64,000 nt of DNA, from the NCBI RefSeq assembly GCF_039534085.1, contig NZ_BAAAUT010000004.1:124001-188000 (forward strand). Reading direction: 5' to 3'. Position numbers and translations under genes: made by a program. Origin of the DNA: Planomonospora_B alba. GTDB lineage: Bacteria > Actinomycetota > Actinomycetes > Streptosporangiales > Streptosporangiaceae. The notes beneath the pieces were generated by a model, which worked only from the letters and a program-made list of their open reading frames with translations, was not told the origin of the DNA and made no database searches. Positions 63,631-64,000 of this stretch are shown piece after piece (position 1 is the stretch's first letter; each line of letters starts with the position of its first letter).

Positions 63631-64000
63631 CGCTGCACCTCCAGGGTGGCGCGCCGGCTCTCGGCGGGGCGCCTGTCCATGTAGGCCAGGACGAGGTCCT
63701 CCAGGTCGAGCCGGCTGACGGTCCAGGCGGGGTCGTGGATCGGGGCGTCGGTGCGGACCACGTACGTGCTCTGCCGGTCGGTGTGGCGCGCGGAGACCAC
63801 GTGCTGGTCAGCGGGGAGCCGGTCCGGGTCGCGGCGCGGGCCGGTGAGCCGGTGGTGGGTGGCCAGCAGCCTGTCGGTCTCCCCGGCGAGCCGCACGCGC
63901 GAGTCGACCAGGACGATCAGGTAGTCGCAGACCCGCTCCAGGTCGGAGACCAGGTGGGAGGAGAGCACGACGCTGAACTCGTGCTCGGCGACGGCCTCCA
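63627..64000 (-). CDS. ABC transporter ATP-binding protein, C-terminal part
   Basis: The gene enters from the right edge; only the last ~124 codons are visible. The segment VVLSSHLVSDLERVCDYLIVL (split at its centre) is the H-loop region with the switch His, followed by ...LAGETDRLLATH, typical of ABC-2 exporter ATPases. The Walker motifs and signature lie beyond 64000. Confidence 0.9.
   Translation of the reverse strand, partial: EAVAEHEFSVVLSSHLVSDLERVCDYLIVLVDSRVRLAGETDRLLATHHRLTGPRRDPDRLPADQHVVSARHTDRQSTYVVRTDAPIHDPAWTVSRLDLEDLVLAYMDRRPAESRRATLEVQR

Overview
This is high-GC actinobacterial DNA. Evidence is the GC-rich third codon positions, the many 4-base ATGA/GTGA gene overlaps, and families common in Streptosporangiales or Streptomyces-like genomes (MmyB-type HTH, STM4015 family, NarL two-component pair, actinobacterial PPGW-rich motif). 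Assignment below class level is inference.

Layout. (1) 1-5084, plus strand: a coupled cluster with an unidentified gene end, an in-frame glycosyltransferase/phosphotransferase fusion, and an unusual fusion of an S-adenosylhomocysteine-hydrolase-like domain to a Gfo/Idh/MocA-like oxidoreductase. It ends at a strong hairpin (5140-5172). (2) 5337-35087: a large defence island holding two complete but dissimilar Z1 / DUF4420 PD-(D/E)XK / GHKL-ATPase modules. Module A (minus strand, 16952 to 5337) is a four-gene coupled operon led by a 1826-aa DUF4011-type helicase-nuclease. Module B (plus strand, 19750-27572) is a five-gene coupled operon with two unidentified subunits, followed by a UvrD-type helicase with a C-terminal nuclease (27745-30894). 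Beyond it lie a Vsr endonuclease, an AspBHI-like/Mrr endonuclease, a small Arc-like protein and a C5-cytosine methyltransferase. The ingredients match the GHKL/MORC-type restriction systems predicted by comparative genomics; two such modules side by side with different motors are the most interesting content here. (3) 35088-40142: mobile-element debris (relics of IS5-like and IS630-like transposases and of a methyltransferase), a low-GC orphan gene, a DEDDh exonuclease with TerB-like and BRCT-like parts, an ADP-ribosylglycohydrolase, and the 3' half of a tRNA-Arg(TCT) gene that looks like an integration scar. (4) 40571-44453: a coupled operon of an NrtR-like NUDIX regulator, a nucleoside-phosphorylase-fold protein and a membrane protein, the last two sharing a short motif; a palindrome just upstream of the regulator is a likely operator. 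(5) 44609-64000: ordinary chromosomal accessory genes (YjbR-like protein, MmyB regulator and NQO-type reductase pair, NarL two-component system, GlxA-type regulator, two MFS transporters, class A beta-lactamase, DHFR-like protein, serine hydrolase, and an ABC-2 exporter with an S41 protease and an esterase), interspersed with three broken genes.

How the parts may work together. In the island, the methyltransferase would mark host DNA, Vsr would repair T:G mismatches left by 5mC deamination, and the two modules (ATP-driven GHKL clamp, Z1 P-loop ATPase, PD-(D/E)XK nuclease, SF1 helicase) would process unmodified or foreign DNA. This division of labour is inferred from the families; nothing in the sequence shows which module pairs with the methyltransferase.
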